This document shows positions 19,615 to 28,860 of a stretch of DNA of 44,913 nt, piece after piece. This DNA comes from CBDCZI01 sp965224495. Lineage in GTDB: Bacteria > Bacteroidota > Bacteroidia > Cytophagales > JAAEPT01. Under the pieces are notes generated by a model. That model did not search any database. It saw nothing but the letters and a program-made list of their open reading frames with translations, and was not told the DNA's origin. A program made the position numbers and the translations under genes. The stretch is from assembly GCA_965224495.1 (NCBI GenBank), contig CBDCZI010000013.1, forward strand, positions 1-44,913, read 5' to 3'. Each line of letters starts with the position of its first letter. The stretch's first letter is position 1.

Positions 19615-20016
19615 ATGATAAAGAACTACCAAACACACGCCTCAAATGAAAGAACTTACCTTGCTTGGATTCGCACTTCTATAGCGCTTATCGGGTTGGG
19701 TTTTCTTGTAGAAAAATTTGAATATTACTTGGTTTCCTTTTATAAATTGGAAAACACAGGGATAATTGATAATTCATTTTCTAAAATGTCAGGTCTTGTG
19801 TTGATTGGTTTAGCCTTTGTTATTTTATTAGGGTCAACGGTACAGTTTTTTAATTACAAAGCGATGATTGACGACCACAAAGAAAATAGATACGGAGGGC
19901 TAATGACCAAAGTTACACTTTCTGTTTTATTAGGTTCGTTAATGGTCTTTCTACTTTTCTATACTGAATACTTACTTTTTGAAGCACCTATTTCGGTACA
20001 GTCCTATATAGAATAA
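19615..20016 (+). CDS. DUF202 (YidH-like) membrane protein
   Basis: A small inner-membrane protein of 133 residues with three predicted membrane segments (about 20-38, 60-82, 100-122). The N-terminus carries the DUF202 signature ERTYLAWIRTSIALIGLGF. The family has no established biochemical role. Its last 29 bases overlap the end of the convergent permease gene, so neither can be extended. It stands alone between msrB and the lptF/G-like gene. Confidence 0.85.
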   Translation: MIKNYQTHASNERTYLAWIRTSIALIGLGFLVEKFEYYLVSFYKLENTGIIDNSFSKMSGLVLIGLAFVILLGSTVQFFNYKAMIDDHKENRYGGLMTKVTLSVLLGSLMVFLLFYTEYLLFEAPISVQSYIE

Positions 20017-21067
20017 CACCGATTACAATAAACACCAAATTGGGTAGCCAAGCACTCAGTAAAGGGTGTAAGGTATCGTCTTGTGTAAAACTTCGTCCAA
20101 CTAAGAGCAATAAGATATAAGAGAAAGCTAAAATAACCCCTAAAACAATTTGTAAACCGATACCTTGCCTGCTTTTCTTAGAAGAAACAACCACGCCTAT
20201 GAAAGTGAGAATGATAATCGCAAAAGGGTAGGTGTAACGCTCGTACAACTCAATTAGAAAGGCAGAGTAATTGGTGTAACCTTTGGCTTCCTGCTCTTCT
20301 ATATATGACCTCAGTTCGCTGTTTGTCATTGTTTCTTGTAATTTATAGGTGTCCATAAAGTCCTCAGGAGCAAAGGCTAATGTGGTATCTAATTCAGCGT
20401 ATTTGTATATTTTTTCCTTTTGGTTATGAAATGTACGAATGGTGTAATTATCCAAATGCCATTGACATTTCAATGTATCCCATTCTAAACGTTCACTTTT
20501 TAATTCATAAACTAATTTACCGTCCACTACTTCATGAATGGCAAAATTGTAGCCTACATTTTTATGGTTGTCATACACACGTAAAAACGCACTTGTATTT
20601 TGACCAATTTTCATATGTGTGTTTTTCTGACCGTAATAAAAATCGCCTTCGAAGTATTTTTTTTCAAACGAAATACGGTTCAAATTGGCTTTTGGGAGTA
20701 TCCAACCGATAATAAAGAAAGTTAATATAGCGACGATAACTGCACCAATCATATAACTCCAAATAAAACGAAGGTAAGTCACACCACTACTCAAGACAGC
20801 TATAACTTCGGTATGAGACGCCATTTGAGCATTGACATAAAGACTCGAAATGAAAATCAATATGGGACTCAAAAAGTTGGCTAAATAAGGAAACACATTT
20901 AGGTAATACCCACCCAAAACTTCCCCCATAGAAAGGTTGTTGTAGGTGAAATCATCATTCTTTTCCGTATAATCTATCACCATAATTATCGAACAAAAAA
21001 TCAGCACCACAAACACATAAGTGGAGAGGTATTTTTTGAGAATATAGCGATCGAGTATTTTAAACAT
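19988..21067 (-). CDS. LptF/LptG family permease (YjgP/YjgQ)
   Basis: Inner-membrane subunit of the LptB2FG exporter that lifts lipopolysaccharide out of the membrane, 359 residues. It begins with the family-typical start MFKILDRYILKKYL and has three N-terminal membrane segments with an NVFPYLANFLSPILIF region. A periplasmic beta-jellyroll of about 180 residues (ISFEKKYFEGDFYY to the EEQEAKGY segment) is followed by three C-terminal segments (FAIIILTFIGVVVSSKKSRQG). It sits 30 bases behind tgt in one operon, an arrangement common in Bacteroidota. Whether it is the F or the G subunit cannot be decided here. Confidence 0.9.
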   Translation of the reverse strand: MFKILDRYILKKYLSTYVFVVLIFCSIIMVIDYTEKNDDFTYNNLSMGEVLGGYYLNVFPYLANFLSPILIFISSLYVNAQMASHTEVIAVLSSGVTYLRFIWSYMIGAVIVAILTFFIIGWILPKANLNRISFEKKYFEGDFYYGQKNTHMKIGQNTSAFLRVYDNHKNVGYNFAIHEVVDGKLVYELKSERLEWDTLKCQWHLDNYTIRTFHNQKEKIYKYAELDTTLAFAPEDFMDTYKLQETMTNSELRSYIEEQEAKGYTNYSAFLIELYERYTYPFAIIILTFIGVVVSSKKSRQGIGLQIVLGVILAFSYILLLLVGRSFTQDDTLHPLLSAWLPNLVFIVIGVILYRTVPK

Positions 21068-21097
21068 CTAAGTATTTCCTTTTATTGTAGCGTTAAA

Positions 21098-22228
21098 TTA
21101 CAACCTTCTTGTTACTTTTTCAACCATCATCGTTTTCCATTGTGAAAAATCACCTAATTTAATGTGGTTTCTTGCTTCATCGACCAACCAGAGGTAGAAC
21201 GATAAGTTATGAATACTTGCGATTTGTGAACCCAACATCTCTTTACTAATCATTAAATGACGTAAATAGGCTTTTGAATAAAATCCATCAACACTATTCA
21301 CTAAATTAGTATCTATCGGAGAGAAATCTTTTTTCCAGCGTTCGTTTCTGATATTGATTATTCCTTCAGAAGTAAATAACATACCGTTTCTAGCATTTCT
21401 TGTTGGCATGACACAGTCAAACATATCTACACCCAAAGCGATACTTTCTAATATGTTAGCAGGTGTCCCTACGCCCATCAAATAACGAGGTTTGTCTTTT
21501 GGTAAAATATCACAAACCAATTCCGTCATTTCGTACATGTCTTCGTGTGGCTCACCGACCGATAATCCACCAATAGCATTGGCTTCTTGCCCTTGATCAG
21601 CGACAAATTGTGCCGATTCTTTACGCAAATCTTTATAAACACTTCCCTGAACAATTGGCATAAATGTTTGGTCATAACCATACAAACCTTCTGTTTCATC
21701 AAAACGTTTGATACATCTTTTTAGCCAACGATGCGTCATATTCATCGAGTTCTTCGCGTAAGCATAGTCGCAAGGGTAGGGTGTACACTCGTCAAAAGCC
21801 ATCATGAAATCTGCTCCAATGATACGCTGAACATCCATTACATATTCGGGTGTGAAATTTAATTTAGACCCGTCGATATGATTTTGAAAAATAACGCCCT
21901 CTTCTTTTATTTTTCGAGTTCCTGCTAAACTATAGACTTGGTATCCGCCACTATCTGTCAATATTGGACCATCCCAACCGTTAAATTTATGCAAACCTCC
22001 CGCTTCCTTTATCACGTCCATTCCTGGGCGAACATATAAATGGTAAGTGTTTCCCAAAATTATTTGCGCTTTTATATCGTTTTTAAGTTCGTGTTGATGA
22101 ACACCTTTTACCGTTCCACCTGTACCTACAGGCATAAAAATAGGTGTTTCTATCTTTCCGTGAGCGGTCGTGATTTCTCCCGCTCTGGCTTTTGAACCTT
22201 TGTCTTCTGCTAATAATTTGAACTCCAT
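21098..22228 (-). CDS. tgt: Queuine/preQ1 tRNA-guanine transglycosylase
   Basis: Exchanges guanine-34 of GUN-anticodon tRNAs for preQ1 in queuosine synthesis. It has 376 residues, the usual length. Motifs are GKIETPIFMPVGT, the catalytic-site segments ILTDSGGYQVYSL and MAFDECTPYP, GGLSVGEPHEDM, the nucleophile Asp region GVDMFDCVMPTRNARNG, and a C-terminal His. The four zinc-binding Cys seen in many bacterial Tgt proteins are absent from the C-terminus, where LVNSVDGFYSKAYLRHL replaces the CxC region. That is worth noting, since zinc ligands are usual. A perfect -7 element ends only four bases before the ATG, suggesting a leaderless transcript that continues into the permease gene. Confidence 0.95.
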   Translation of the reverse strand: MEFKLLAEDKGSKARAGEITTAHGKIETPIFMPVGTGGTVKGVHQHELKNDIKAQIILGNTYHLYVRPGMDVIKEAGGLHKFNGWDGPILTDSGGYQVYSLAGTRKIKEEGVIFQNHIDGSKLNFTPEYVMDVQRIIGADFMMAFDECTPYPCDYAYAKNSMNMTHRWLKRCIKRFDETEGLYGYDQTFMPIVQGSVYKDLRKESAQFVADQGQEANAIGGLSVGEPHEDMYEMTELVCDILPKDKPRYLMGVGTPANILESIALGVDMFDCVMPTRNARNGMLFTSEGIINIRNERWKKDFSPIDTNLVNSVDGFYSKAYLRHLMISKEMLGSQIASIHNLSFYLWLVDEARNHIKLGDFSQWKTMMVEKVTRRL

Positions 22229-22232
22229 AGGA

Positions 22233-22240
22233 CAAAGTTA
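22233..22240 (-). promoter_or_regulatory. -7 promoter element of tgt
   Basis: The minus strand reads TAACTTTG, a perfect TAnnTTTG. Only four bases separate it from the tgt ATG, so transcription would start at or within the start codon. Confidence 0.6.
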
Positions 22241-22271
22241 ATCGCTTTAGTGTATTTTCACAGAATAATTG

Positions 22272-23372
22272 ATGGATAAACTGACCTATATACTATTATT
22301 TTCTCTTGGAGCGTCTTTGTTGATGCAGTTGTATTTTTGGTTAATTGTGTTAAAAAAAGCAGGAAAGCAGTCAGGAACAGCCGAGACTAAAGAGGAGAGA
22401 GCAATAAGTATTGTTGTTTGTGCTTACAATGAATTTGAAAATTTACAACGGCTTATTCCTAAATTAATAGAACAAAAACACGCTGTATTTGAAATAATAA
22501 TAGTCAATGATCGCTCAACTGATTCTTCTTTAGCTTATTTGGAAAGTATAAAAGACCAACGGTTTCGGTTTATAACAATAACGAAAACACTTAACGGGTT
22601 TGATCACAAAAAATATGCTTTACAAGAAGGAATAAAAAAAGCGAGGTATGATTATGTGCTTTTAACTGACGCTGATTGTGTGCCGAAAAGTGTGTATTGG
22701 GTCAACGAAATGCAAAAGCGACTTGCTACCAAAGAAGTTGTTTTAGGTCTCTCATTTTACGAAAAAAGAAAAGGGTTACTCAATCATTTTATTCAGTTCG
22801 AAACCTATTATACTGCTTTACAGTATTTGGGATTTGCTAATAACGGTATGCCTTATATGGGAGTAGGGCGAAATTTATTGTACAAAAAATCGCTTTTTAT
22901 TAAGAATGCTGAATTTGAAAAAGTGCAAAATCATAAAGGAGGAGATGATGATTTATTATTGCAACAATTTTCGACAAGGGAAAATACAACGACCTGTATT
23001 CTTCCAAACGGGCAAACGCTTTCTTTACCAAAAGAAACCTTGAAAGAATGGTTTATTCAAAAAACGAGGCATTTAAACGCAGGTAAAAGTTATCCTCAAC
23101 AGATTGTGTTGAAATTAGCCCTTTTACAATCCTCTCACCTTGTGTTTTATGTTAGTTTACTCTTATTATTCTTTTTTATCAGCCCTTTTGTGTTATTAGT
23201 TGTGTTTTTATTGAGAAATGTCGTTTTATTTTCTATTTTTGATAGAACGTCAAAGCAATTTGGCAACCAACTAACCAAAAAAGAGATCGTATTCGGAGAC
23301 TTCGTTTATGTTATTTACTTTTTTGTAACATCAATTTATACACTTTTTAAAAAGACGTTTAAATGGAAGTAA
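22272..23372 (+). CDS. Membrane-anchored family 2 glycosyltransferase
   Basis: A 366-residue GT-A enzyme that transfers a sugar from a nucleotide donor, facing the cytoplasm. An N-terminal membrane segment (LLFSLGASLLMQLYFWLIV) precedes the catalytic domain. The GT2 motifs are ISIVVCAYNE, IIIVNDRSTD, LLTDADCVP (DxD) and the acceptor-side GGDDDLLLQQF. A basic QKTRHLNAGK segment (QxxRW-like) and two to three C-terminal membrane segments follow. ATG 22272 is used; the TTG one codon earlier is unlikely. It overlaps the sigma factor gene by ten bases, so the two are translationally linked. The substrate is unknown. Confidence 0.88.
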   Translation: MDKLTYILLFSLGASLLMQLYFWLIVLKKAGKQSGTAETKEERAISIVVCAYNEFENLQRLIPKLIEQKHAVFEIIIVNDRSTDSSLAYLESIKDQRFRFITITKTLNGFDHKKYALQEGIKKARYDYVLLTDADCVPKSVYWVNEMQKRLATKEVVLGLSFYEKRKGLLNHFIQFETYYTALQYLGFANNGMPYMGVGRNLLYKKSLFIKNAEFEKVQNHKGGDDDLLLQQFSTRENTTTCILPNGQTLSLPKETLKEWFIQKTRHLNAGKSYPQQIVLKLALLQSSHLVFYVSLLLLFFFISPFVLLVVFLLRNVVLFSIFDRTSKQFGNQLTKKEIVFGDFVYVIYFFVTSIYTLFKKTFKWK

Positions 23373-23968
23373 AGAAAGAATTTTCACCCAAAGCTCAGAA
23401 GGATTTCCTTTTGGTTGACGCCGCCAAAGCAGGTGATCAAAAAGCCTATGGGGAGCTTATGTCACGTTACAATAAACCTGTTTACCACATGTTACTTAAG
23501 ATGATTAAGAAACCAAGTGACGCAGAAGATTTGACTATTGTAGCTTTCGCTAAAGCATTCAAAAACTTAGAAAAGTTTAACCCACAATACACATTTAGTA
23601 CTTGGCTTTTTAGAATAGCAACCAATAATTGTATTGATTTTATTCGAAAAAAGAAACTAAATACAACAAGCATCCATTCGACTTACACAGACGATAATGG
23701 AGATAGTGTGAGTATTGATATTAGAGATACGGGATTAAACCCACAAGAAGTAGCGATAAAGAACCAGAAAATTGAGATTATGCGACATATTGTCACTCAA
23801 TTGCCTGCGAAATACCAGATATTAGTGGAGTTGAGGTATTTTAAAGAATATTCTTACGATGAAATATCTAAAGAACTAAAAGCGCCCTTAGGAACAATTA
23901 AAGCCCAATTACACAGAGCAAGAGAATTGCTTCAAGAGTTGGTCAAAAACAAAAGAGATAAAATATAA
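23363..23968 (+). CDS. ECF-type RNA polymerase sigma factor
   Basis: A 201-residue sigma-70 family protein. Region 2 runs from AYGELMSRYNKPVY through AEDLTIVAFAKAF to FSTWLFRIATNNCIDFIRKK, the -10-binding helix. Region 4 has LPAKYQILVELRYF and YDEISKELKAPLGTIKAQLHRARELL, the -35-binding helix-turn-helix. No anti-sigma factor lies next to it; its neighbours are a glycosyltransferase (ten-base overlap upstream) and rsmG (directly adjacent downstream). In flavobacteria an ECF factor of this type is commonly constitutive, but which promoters it serves cannot be told here. Confidence 0.9.
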   Translation: MEVKKEFSPKAQKDFLLVDAAKAGDQKAYGELMSRYNKPVYHMLLKMIKKPSDAEDLTIVAFAKAFKNLEKFNPQYTFSTWLFRIATNNCIDFIRKKKLNTTSIHSTYTDDNGDSVSIDIRDTGLNPQEVAIKNQKIEIMRHIVTQLPAKYQILVELRYFKEYSYDEISKELKAPLGTIKAQLHRARELLQELVKNKRDKI

Positions 23969-24586
23969 TTGGAAACGATACGTAAATATTTCCCCGATTT
24001 GTCGGCTACACAACAAAAACAGTTTGAATTGTTAGCTAACTTGTATCCAGAATGGAACGATAAAATCAATGTTATTTCTCGAAAGGACATTGATCAACTG
24101 ATGATTAACCATGTTTTACATTCGTTGAGTATCGTAAAGAAAATGCCCTTGACAGGTGCGAAAAAAGTATTAGATGTAGGTACAGGAGGAGGGTTTCCTG
24201 GGATTCCTTTGGCTATAATGTATCCTGAGATAGCATTTACTCTGGTTGATTCGATAGGTAAAAAAATCAGTGTTGTGCAAGATATTGCAGACCAATTAGG
24301 TTTGACTAATGTGACGGCAATTCACCAACGTGCTGAGAAAATTGAAAAAGGGTTTGATGTCATAGTGACACGAGCAGTTGCAAGGTCTCAAAAACTAATT
24401 CATTGGGTACATAATAAATTTAATGACAATTCTCACCACTTATACAAAGGTGTAATCGCTTTAAAAGGAGGTGATTTAGAAGAAGAACTTGGAGAAATCA
24501 AACGTAATTATGTCGAAACAGATATTTCAGAATTGTTTGAGGAAGACTTTTTTGAAACAAAAAAGATAATATTTATTCCTTTTTGA
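23969..24586 (+). CDS. rsmG: 16S rRNA (guanine-527-N7) methyltransferase
   Basis: Methylates G527 of 16S rRNA (GidB family); 205 residues. It shows the KYFPDLSATQQKQFELLANLY start, NVISRKDID, HVLHSLSI, the SAM site VLDVGTGGGFPGIPLAI and VTRAVA. The start is TTG at 23969, directly after the sigma factor's TAA. No in-frame ATG is available without losing the conserved N-terminal helix, so TTG is chosen. Translation is probably coupled to the sigma factor. Confidence 0.93.
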   Translation: METIRKYFPDLSATQQKQFELLANLYPEWNDKINVISRKDIDQLMINHVLHSLSIVKKMPLTGAKKVLDVGTGGGFPGIPLAIMYPEIAFTLVDSIGKKISVVQDIADQLGLTNVTAIHQRAEKIEKGFDVIVTRAVARSQKLIHWVHNKFNDNSHHLYKGVIALKGGDLEEELGEIKRNYVETDISELFEEDFFETKKIIFIPF

Positions 24587-24672
24587 TAAACTTTGGAATA
24601 ATTATTGAATAAGAATAACTAAGAACGCCGAAAGGTGTTAGGATAATAAAAATAGAATAAAACACAATAACA

Positions 24673-24993
24673 ATGAGTAAGACAATAGAAATAACTGACG
24701 CGAATTTTGAAGAAATCATCAAAAGTGATTTACCAGTAATGATTGATTTTTGGGCAGAATGGTGTGGTCCTTGTAAAATGATAGGTCCAGTTGTAAACGA
24801 ATTAGCTACTGAGTATGACGGGAAAGCCGTTGTAGGAAAAGTGAACGTGGACGAAAACCCTGAAACTTCAGCAAAATTTGGTATCAGAAGCATCCCTACT
24901 ATCCTTATTATCAAAGGAGGGGAGATTGTAGATAAACAAATCGGAGCAGTGCCTAAAGCTACTTTAGCAGGTAAATTAGATGCTCAGCTATAA
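24673..24993 (+). CDS. trxA: Thioredoxin
   Basis: Cytoplasmic thiol-disulfide reductant of 106 residues with the active site FWAEWCGPCKM, the buried Asp, the cis-Pro loop SIPTILI and no signal peptide. It is a full-length single-domain thioredoxin, 86 bases after rsmG, and is followed by a strong terminator that ends the glycosyltransferase-sigma-rsmG-trxA group. Confidence 0.95.
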   Translation: MSKTIEITDANFEEIIKSDLPVMIDFWAEWCGPCKMIGPVVNELATEYDGKAVVGKVNVDENPETSAKFGIRSIPTILIIKGGEIVDKQIGAVPKATLAGKLDAQL

Positions 24994-25012
24994 TATATAG
25001 CTTGGTCAAAAT

Positions 25013-25044
25013 AAAAAAAGCCCTCATTTATGAGGGCTTTTTTT
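25013..25044 (+). terminator. Strong intrinsic terminator after trxA
   Basis: Seven A plus GCCCTCA (25020-25026), a four-base loop, TGAGGGC (25031-25037) plus seven T: a 14-base-pair stem when the A and T tracts pair. It separates trxA from the histidine operon. Confidence 0.9.
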
Positions 25045-25184
25045 ATGTCTTTTTTTTTGATATTGAATGGTATCTTTTTTTGAGGCTGACTATTCTCTTA
25101 CGTGTGAAAGTCTTCAAAGAAATAAAAATACTTGTATTATAGACTTAGTGGGTTTTTGACTGTACTTTTTCACCTTAAATTACG

Positions 25185-25192
25185 TATCTTTG
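25185..25192 (+). promoter_or_regulatory. -7 promoter element of the histidine operon
   Basis: TATCTTTG, a perfect TAnnTTTG, 55 bases before hisC. A TTG lies 26 bases upstream (25156-25158), further than the usual -33 spacing. The 55-base leader holds two tiny palindromes (25194-25204 and 25206-25216) and no run of His codons. Confidence 0.6.
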
Positions 25193-25247
25193 TCGATTAA
25201 ATCGCTTGGAGCAAGTTGCCTTAGCGTGGTAAATTAAAGACAAAAAA

Positions 25248-26300
25248 ATGTCAGCTGAATTTGAGTTGAATGCTATCCTAAGGGAGAATATTCGAAAACT
25301 AAAACCCTATACAAGTGCTCGTGACGAGTTTTCTGGGGAGGGAGACGTCTATATAGATGCAAATGAAAACCCATTAGGTTCAGCTACTTCTCATCATCAT
25401 AACCGTTACCCAGACCCTTTGCAATTGAAGTTGAAAAACGAAATTTCGAAGATTAAAAAGGTGCCTGTTGAGCAAATATTCTTAGGGAATGGCTCAGATG
25501 AAGCGATAGATTTGACGTTTAGAGCATTTTGTCAACCTGCAAAAGACAACATAATTACGGTGCCACCGACTTACGGAATGTACCAAGTGTTGGCGGATAT
25601 TAATGACGTGGAAATCAAAAAAGTCAATTTGACTAATGAGTTTCAGTTAGATGTTGAGGGAATTTTGAAGGCAGTAGATGAGCACACGAAAGTGATTTTT
25701 ATCTGTACGCCAAATAATCCAACAGCAAATGCAATTCATCAAGAAGATATATTCACGATTTTAAAGGCATTTAAAGGTATAGTTTTTGTAGATGAGGCTT
25801 ATATCGACTTTACAAACACGCCTTCATTTATCGGTCAGTTGGCTCAGTTCCCTAATTTAGTAGTTATCCAAACCTTTTCTAAAGCGTGGGGATTGGCGTC
25901 TATTCGTTTGGGAATGGCTTATGCTTCGAAAGAAATTATTTCGGTGTTTAATAAGGTTAAGTTTCCTTACAATATCAGTGATTTGACACAGGAAGCAGGA
26001 CTGGAGGCTGTGGCGAATTGGGGTAAAACGAAAGAAATGATTGCTACTATTTTGGAGCAACGTACTTGGTTGGCTAAAGAATTGAAGCAATTAAAAACCG
26101 TAGAAAAAGTATTTCCTTCGGACGCAAATTTTTTATTGGTGAAAATAGCAAATGCACATCAGGTTTATTTAAAATTAATAGAACAAAAAATCATTGTTCG
26201 TGACCGTTCTAAAGTGGAGTTATGCGAAGATACTTTGCGTATAACGGTGGGTACGGAAGAAGAAAATAAGAAATTAATGAACGCTTTAAAGAGTTTTTAA
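25248..26300 (+). CDS. hisC: Histidinol-phosphate aminotransferase
   Basis: PLP-dependent class-II-type aminotransferase (350 residues) that converts imidazole acetol phosphate to histidinol phosphate, step 7 of histidine synthesis. It shows YIDANENPLG, the NRYPDP loop, FLGNGSDEAID, TPNNPTAN, VFVDEAYIDF and the PLP lysine in TFSKAWGLASIRLG. It is the first gene of the operon here: the expected hisG and hisD upstream are missing and the promoter lies directly in front. Confidence 0.95.
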   Translation: MSAEFELNAILRENIRKLKPYTSARDEFSGEGDVYIDANENPLGSATSHHHNRYPDPLQLKLKNEISKIKKVPVEQIFLGNGSDEAIDLTFRAFCQPAKDNIITVPPTYGMYQVLADINDVEIKKVNLTNEFQLDVEGILKAVDEHTKVIFICTPNNPTANAIHQEDIFTILKAFKGIVFVDEAYIDFTNTPSFIGQLAQFPNLVVIQTFSKAWGLASIRLGMAYASKEIISVFNKVKFPYNISDLTQEAGLEAVANWGKTKEMIATILEQRTWLAKELKQLKTVEKVFPSDANFLLVKIANAHQVYLKLIEQKIIVRDRSKVELCEDTLRITVGTEEENKKLMNALKSF

Positions 26301-26352
26301 TTTTAGAATATTAAACTAAATCTCTTGAAAAAAAGGGTTTAACAAGAAGGAA

Positions 26353-27459
26353 ATGGCAGAAAGAAAAAAAATATTATTTATAGATAGAGATGGAACTTTG
26401 GTGGTTGAGCCACCAGTTGATTTTCAACTTGATAGTTTAGAGAAATTAGAGTTTTTACCAGGGGTTTTTAACTTTTTGGGACGAATTGTAAGAGAATTAG
26501 ACTTTAAATTGGTGATGGTAACTAACCAAGACGGTTTGGGAACTGATTCTTTTCCAGAAGAAACTTTTTGGCCTGCTCAATTAAAAATGTTAAAAGCGTT
26601 TGAATTGGAAGGAATCGAGTTTGAGAAAATCCACGTAGATAAAACCTTTGAAAAAGAGAATGCACCGACAAGAAAGCCTCGTACTGGTTTATTGACTGAA
26701 TATTTCGATGAGGACAAATACGATTTGAAAAACTCATTTGTACTTGGTGACCGTCTGACAGACGTACAATTGGCAGAAAACTTGGGTAGTCAATCGATTT
26801 ATATTGCCGAAGAAAATGAACCTTCTGCTACGGTAACTTGTCAAAATTGGGCACAGATATATAAGTTTTTGGCGGTAAATTCTCGTATTGGAGAGGTTAC
26901 TCGAAAAACAAAAGAAACAGATATTTTTGTTCGTATCAACTTAGACGGAACAGGGAAAACAGATATTAGTACAGGGTTAAATTTCTTTGACCATATGCTT
27001 GACCAAATTGGAAAACATTCTAATTCGGATTTAACGATTAAGGTGACAGGTGACTTAAATGTTGATGAACACCACACGATAGAAGATACTGCATTGGCGT
27101 TGGGTTCTGCTGTTTCAGAAGCATTGGGAACAAAAAAAGGCATCGAAAGGTATGCTTTTACTTTACCGATGGATGATTGTTTGTGTCAAGTAGCCTTAGA
27201 TTTTGGAGGAAGACCTTGGTTGGTTTGGGAGGCTGATTTCAAACGCGAAATGATTGGTGATTTACCGACTGAAATGTTTGAACACTTCTTTAAATCGTTT
27301 TCAGACACTTCTAAATGCAACTTGAATATCAAGGCCGAAGGCAAAAATGAACACCACAAAATCGAAGGTATTTTCAAAGCATTGGCAAAAGCAATCAAGC
27401 AAGCGAAGAAAATAGATTATAGCAATTTAAGCGTTCCAAGTACAAAAGGGACTTTGTAA
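26353..27459 (+). CDS. hisB: Bifunctional histidinol-phosphatase/imidazoleglycerol-phosphate dehydratase
   Basis: Fusion enzyme of 368 residues for steps 6 and 8. The N-terminal HAD phosphatase (1-165) has the nucleophile motif FIDRDGTLV, TNQDG and GDRLTD, but I see no clear zinc-loop Cys cluster (only scattered residues). The C-terminal dehydratase (about 175-368) has the two manganese motifs DEHHTIEDTALALG and NEHHKIEGIFKALA plus FFDHMLDQIGKH. The stop codon overlaps the hisH start by one base (TAATG), so translation is coupled. Confidence 0.95.
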   Translation: MAERKKILFIDRDGTLVVEPPVDFQLDSLEKLEFLPGVFNFLGRIVRELDFKLVMVTNQDGLGTDSFPEETFWPAQLKMLKAFELEGIEFEKIHVDKTFEKENAPTRKPRTGLLTEYFDEDKYDLKNSFVLGDRLTDVQLAENLGSQSIYIAEENEPSATVTCQNWAQIYKFLAVNSRIGEVTRKTKETDIFVRINLDGTGKTDISTGLNFFDHMLDQIGKHSNSDLTIKVTGDLNVDEHHTIEDTALALGSAVSEALGTKKGIERYAFTLPMDDCLCQVALDFGGRPWLVWEADFKREMIGDLPTEMFEHFFKSFSDTSKCNLNIKAEGKNEHHKIEGIFKALAKAIKQAKKIDYSNLSVPSTKGTL

Positions 27460-28061
27460 TGAAAGTAGGAATAGTAAAATACAACGCAGGAAATATTCAA
27501 TCTGTCATTTACGCATTGAACCGTTTGGGAATTGACCCGATATTGACGGATGATGAGGCAGAATTGAAGTCGTGTGATAAAGTGATTTTCCCAGGAGTTG
27601 GCGAAGCAAGTAGTGCAATGCGTTATTTGAGAAGCAAAGGCTTGGATAAAATCATCAAAAACTTAACACAACCGACCTTAGGAATTTGTATCGGACAGCA
27701 ATTGTTATGCGAACATTCAGAAGAAGGTGATACGGAGTGTTTAGGCGTTTTTCCTTTGAAGGTAAAGAGATTTCCGACGAGTAATAGTAAAGGAGAAAAA
27801 ATGAAAGTTCCACATATGGGGTGGAATGCCGTTCATTTAGAACAGGATAGTCCGTTGTTTAAGGGAATTAGCAAAGATGATTTTGTGTATTATGTACATA
27901 GTTTTTATTGCGAATTGGGAGACCAAACAATGGCCACAACTGATTACGCATTGAAATACAGTGCATCATTACATAAAGATAACTTCTACGCTTTACAATT
28001 TCATCCAGAGAAAAGCGGGAAAACAGGAGAGAAAATACTTCAGAATTTTCTTAATCTTTAA
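27459..28061 (+). CDS. hisH: Imidazole glycerol phosphate synthase, glutamine amidotransferase subunit
   Basis: Class-I glutaminase that feeds ammonia to HisF, 200 residues. The triad is visible: Cys in TLGICIGQQLL, His and Glu in LQFHPEKSG. VGIVKYNAGNIQSV at the start and KVPHMGWNAV are family-typical. ATG 27459 overlaps the hisB stop. Confidence 0.95.
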   Translation: MKVGIVKYNAGNIQSVIYALNRLGIDPILTDDEAELKSCDKVIFPGVGEASSAMRYLRSKGLDKIIKNLTQPTLGICIGQQLLCEHSEEGDTECLGVFPLKVKRFPTSNSKGEKMKVPHMGWNAVHLEQDSPLFKGISKDDFVYYVHSFYCELGDQTMATTDYALKYSASLHKDNFYALQFHPEKSGKTGEKILQNFLNL

Positions 28062-28137
28062 ATTGAAATCATTAGTACCACTAAAGATAAAAAACATTAA
28101 CAAGTAGTATTATTTACTACTATCGACTTGATAAAAA

Positions 28138-28860
28138 ATGAAAATAATACCAGCAATAGATTTAATAGACGGTAAATGTGTGCGATTAACGCAAGGAGAT
28201 TACAAACAAAAAACTGTTTATAGCGACAACCCTTTAGAAATAGCGAAAGCATTTGAAGGAACAGGAATAACAAACTTACACTTGGTAGATTTGGACGGAG
28301 CAAAAGCAAAGAAAATCCAAAATGCCAGTGTGTTAGAAACTGTAGCTAACGGTACAAATTTACATATAGATTTTGGTGGAGGAATTCAATCAAATGAGGA
28401 TGTAGAATTGGCTTTCAATTGTGGAGCAAAACAGCTTACTGGAGGAAGTATAGCGGTAAAAGATGAAGCAATGTTTACTTCTTGGATAGAAAAATACGGA
28501 AGTGAAAAGTTGATTTTGGGAGCAGATGCCAAAAACGAAATGATTGCTATCAGTGGATGGCAAGAAACAACAGATGTTACGGTTTACGATATTATAGAAA
28601 AATACGTAGCCAAAGGAATCAAGTATGTAATCAGTACAGATGTAGCTAAAGACGGTTTATTACAAGGACCATCTTTTGAGTTATACGAAAGAATACAACA
28701 GAAATTTCCCGACTTAAAAGTAATCGCAAGTGGAGGAGTGACTGTAATGGATGATTTGTTTAAACTAAGAGATATGGGCGTTTATGGTACCATTTTAGGT
28801 AAAGCATTTTACGAAGGAAATATTACGTTGAAAGATTTAGAGAAATTCAATGCTAACTAA
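28138..28860 (+). CDS. hisA: ProFAR isomerase
   Basis: Phosphoribosylformimino-5-aminoimidazole carboxamide ribotide isomerase, a TIM barrel of 240 residues (step 4). The catalytic Asp is in IPAIDLIDGKCVRL and the second in STDVAKDGLLQGP. Phosphate loops are DFGGGIQS and ASGGVTVMDD. It lies 76 bases after hisH and its end overlaps hisF by 11 bases. Confidence 0.95.
   Translation: MKIIPAIDLIDGKCVRLTQGDYKQKTVYSDNPLEIAKAFEGTGITNLHLVDLDGAKAKKIQNASVLETVANGTNLHIDFGGGIQSNEDVELAFNCGAKQLTGGSIAVKDEAMFTSWIEKYGSEKLILGADAKNEMIAISGWQETTDVTVYDIIEKYVAKGIKYVISTDVAKDGLLQGPSFELYERIQQKFPDLKVIASGGVTVMDDLFKLRDMGVYGTILGKAFYEGNITLKDLEKFNAN

Noticed and set aside
25193..25247. Histidine attenuator with leader peptide
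   Set aside because: The leader is 55 bases, has no run of His codons and only two tiny palindromes.
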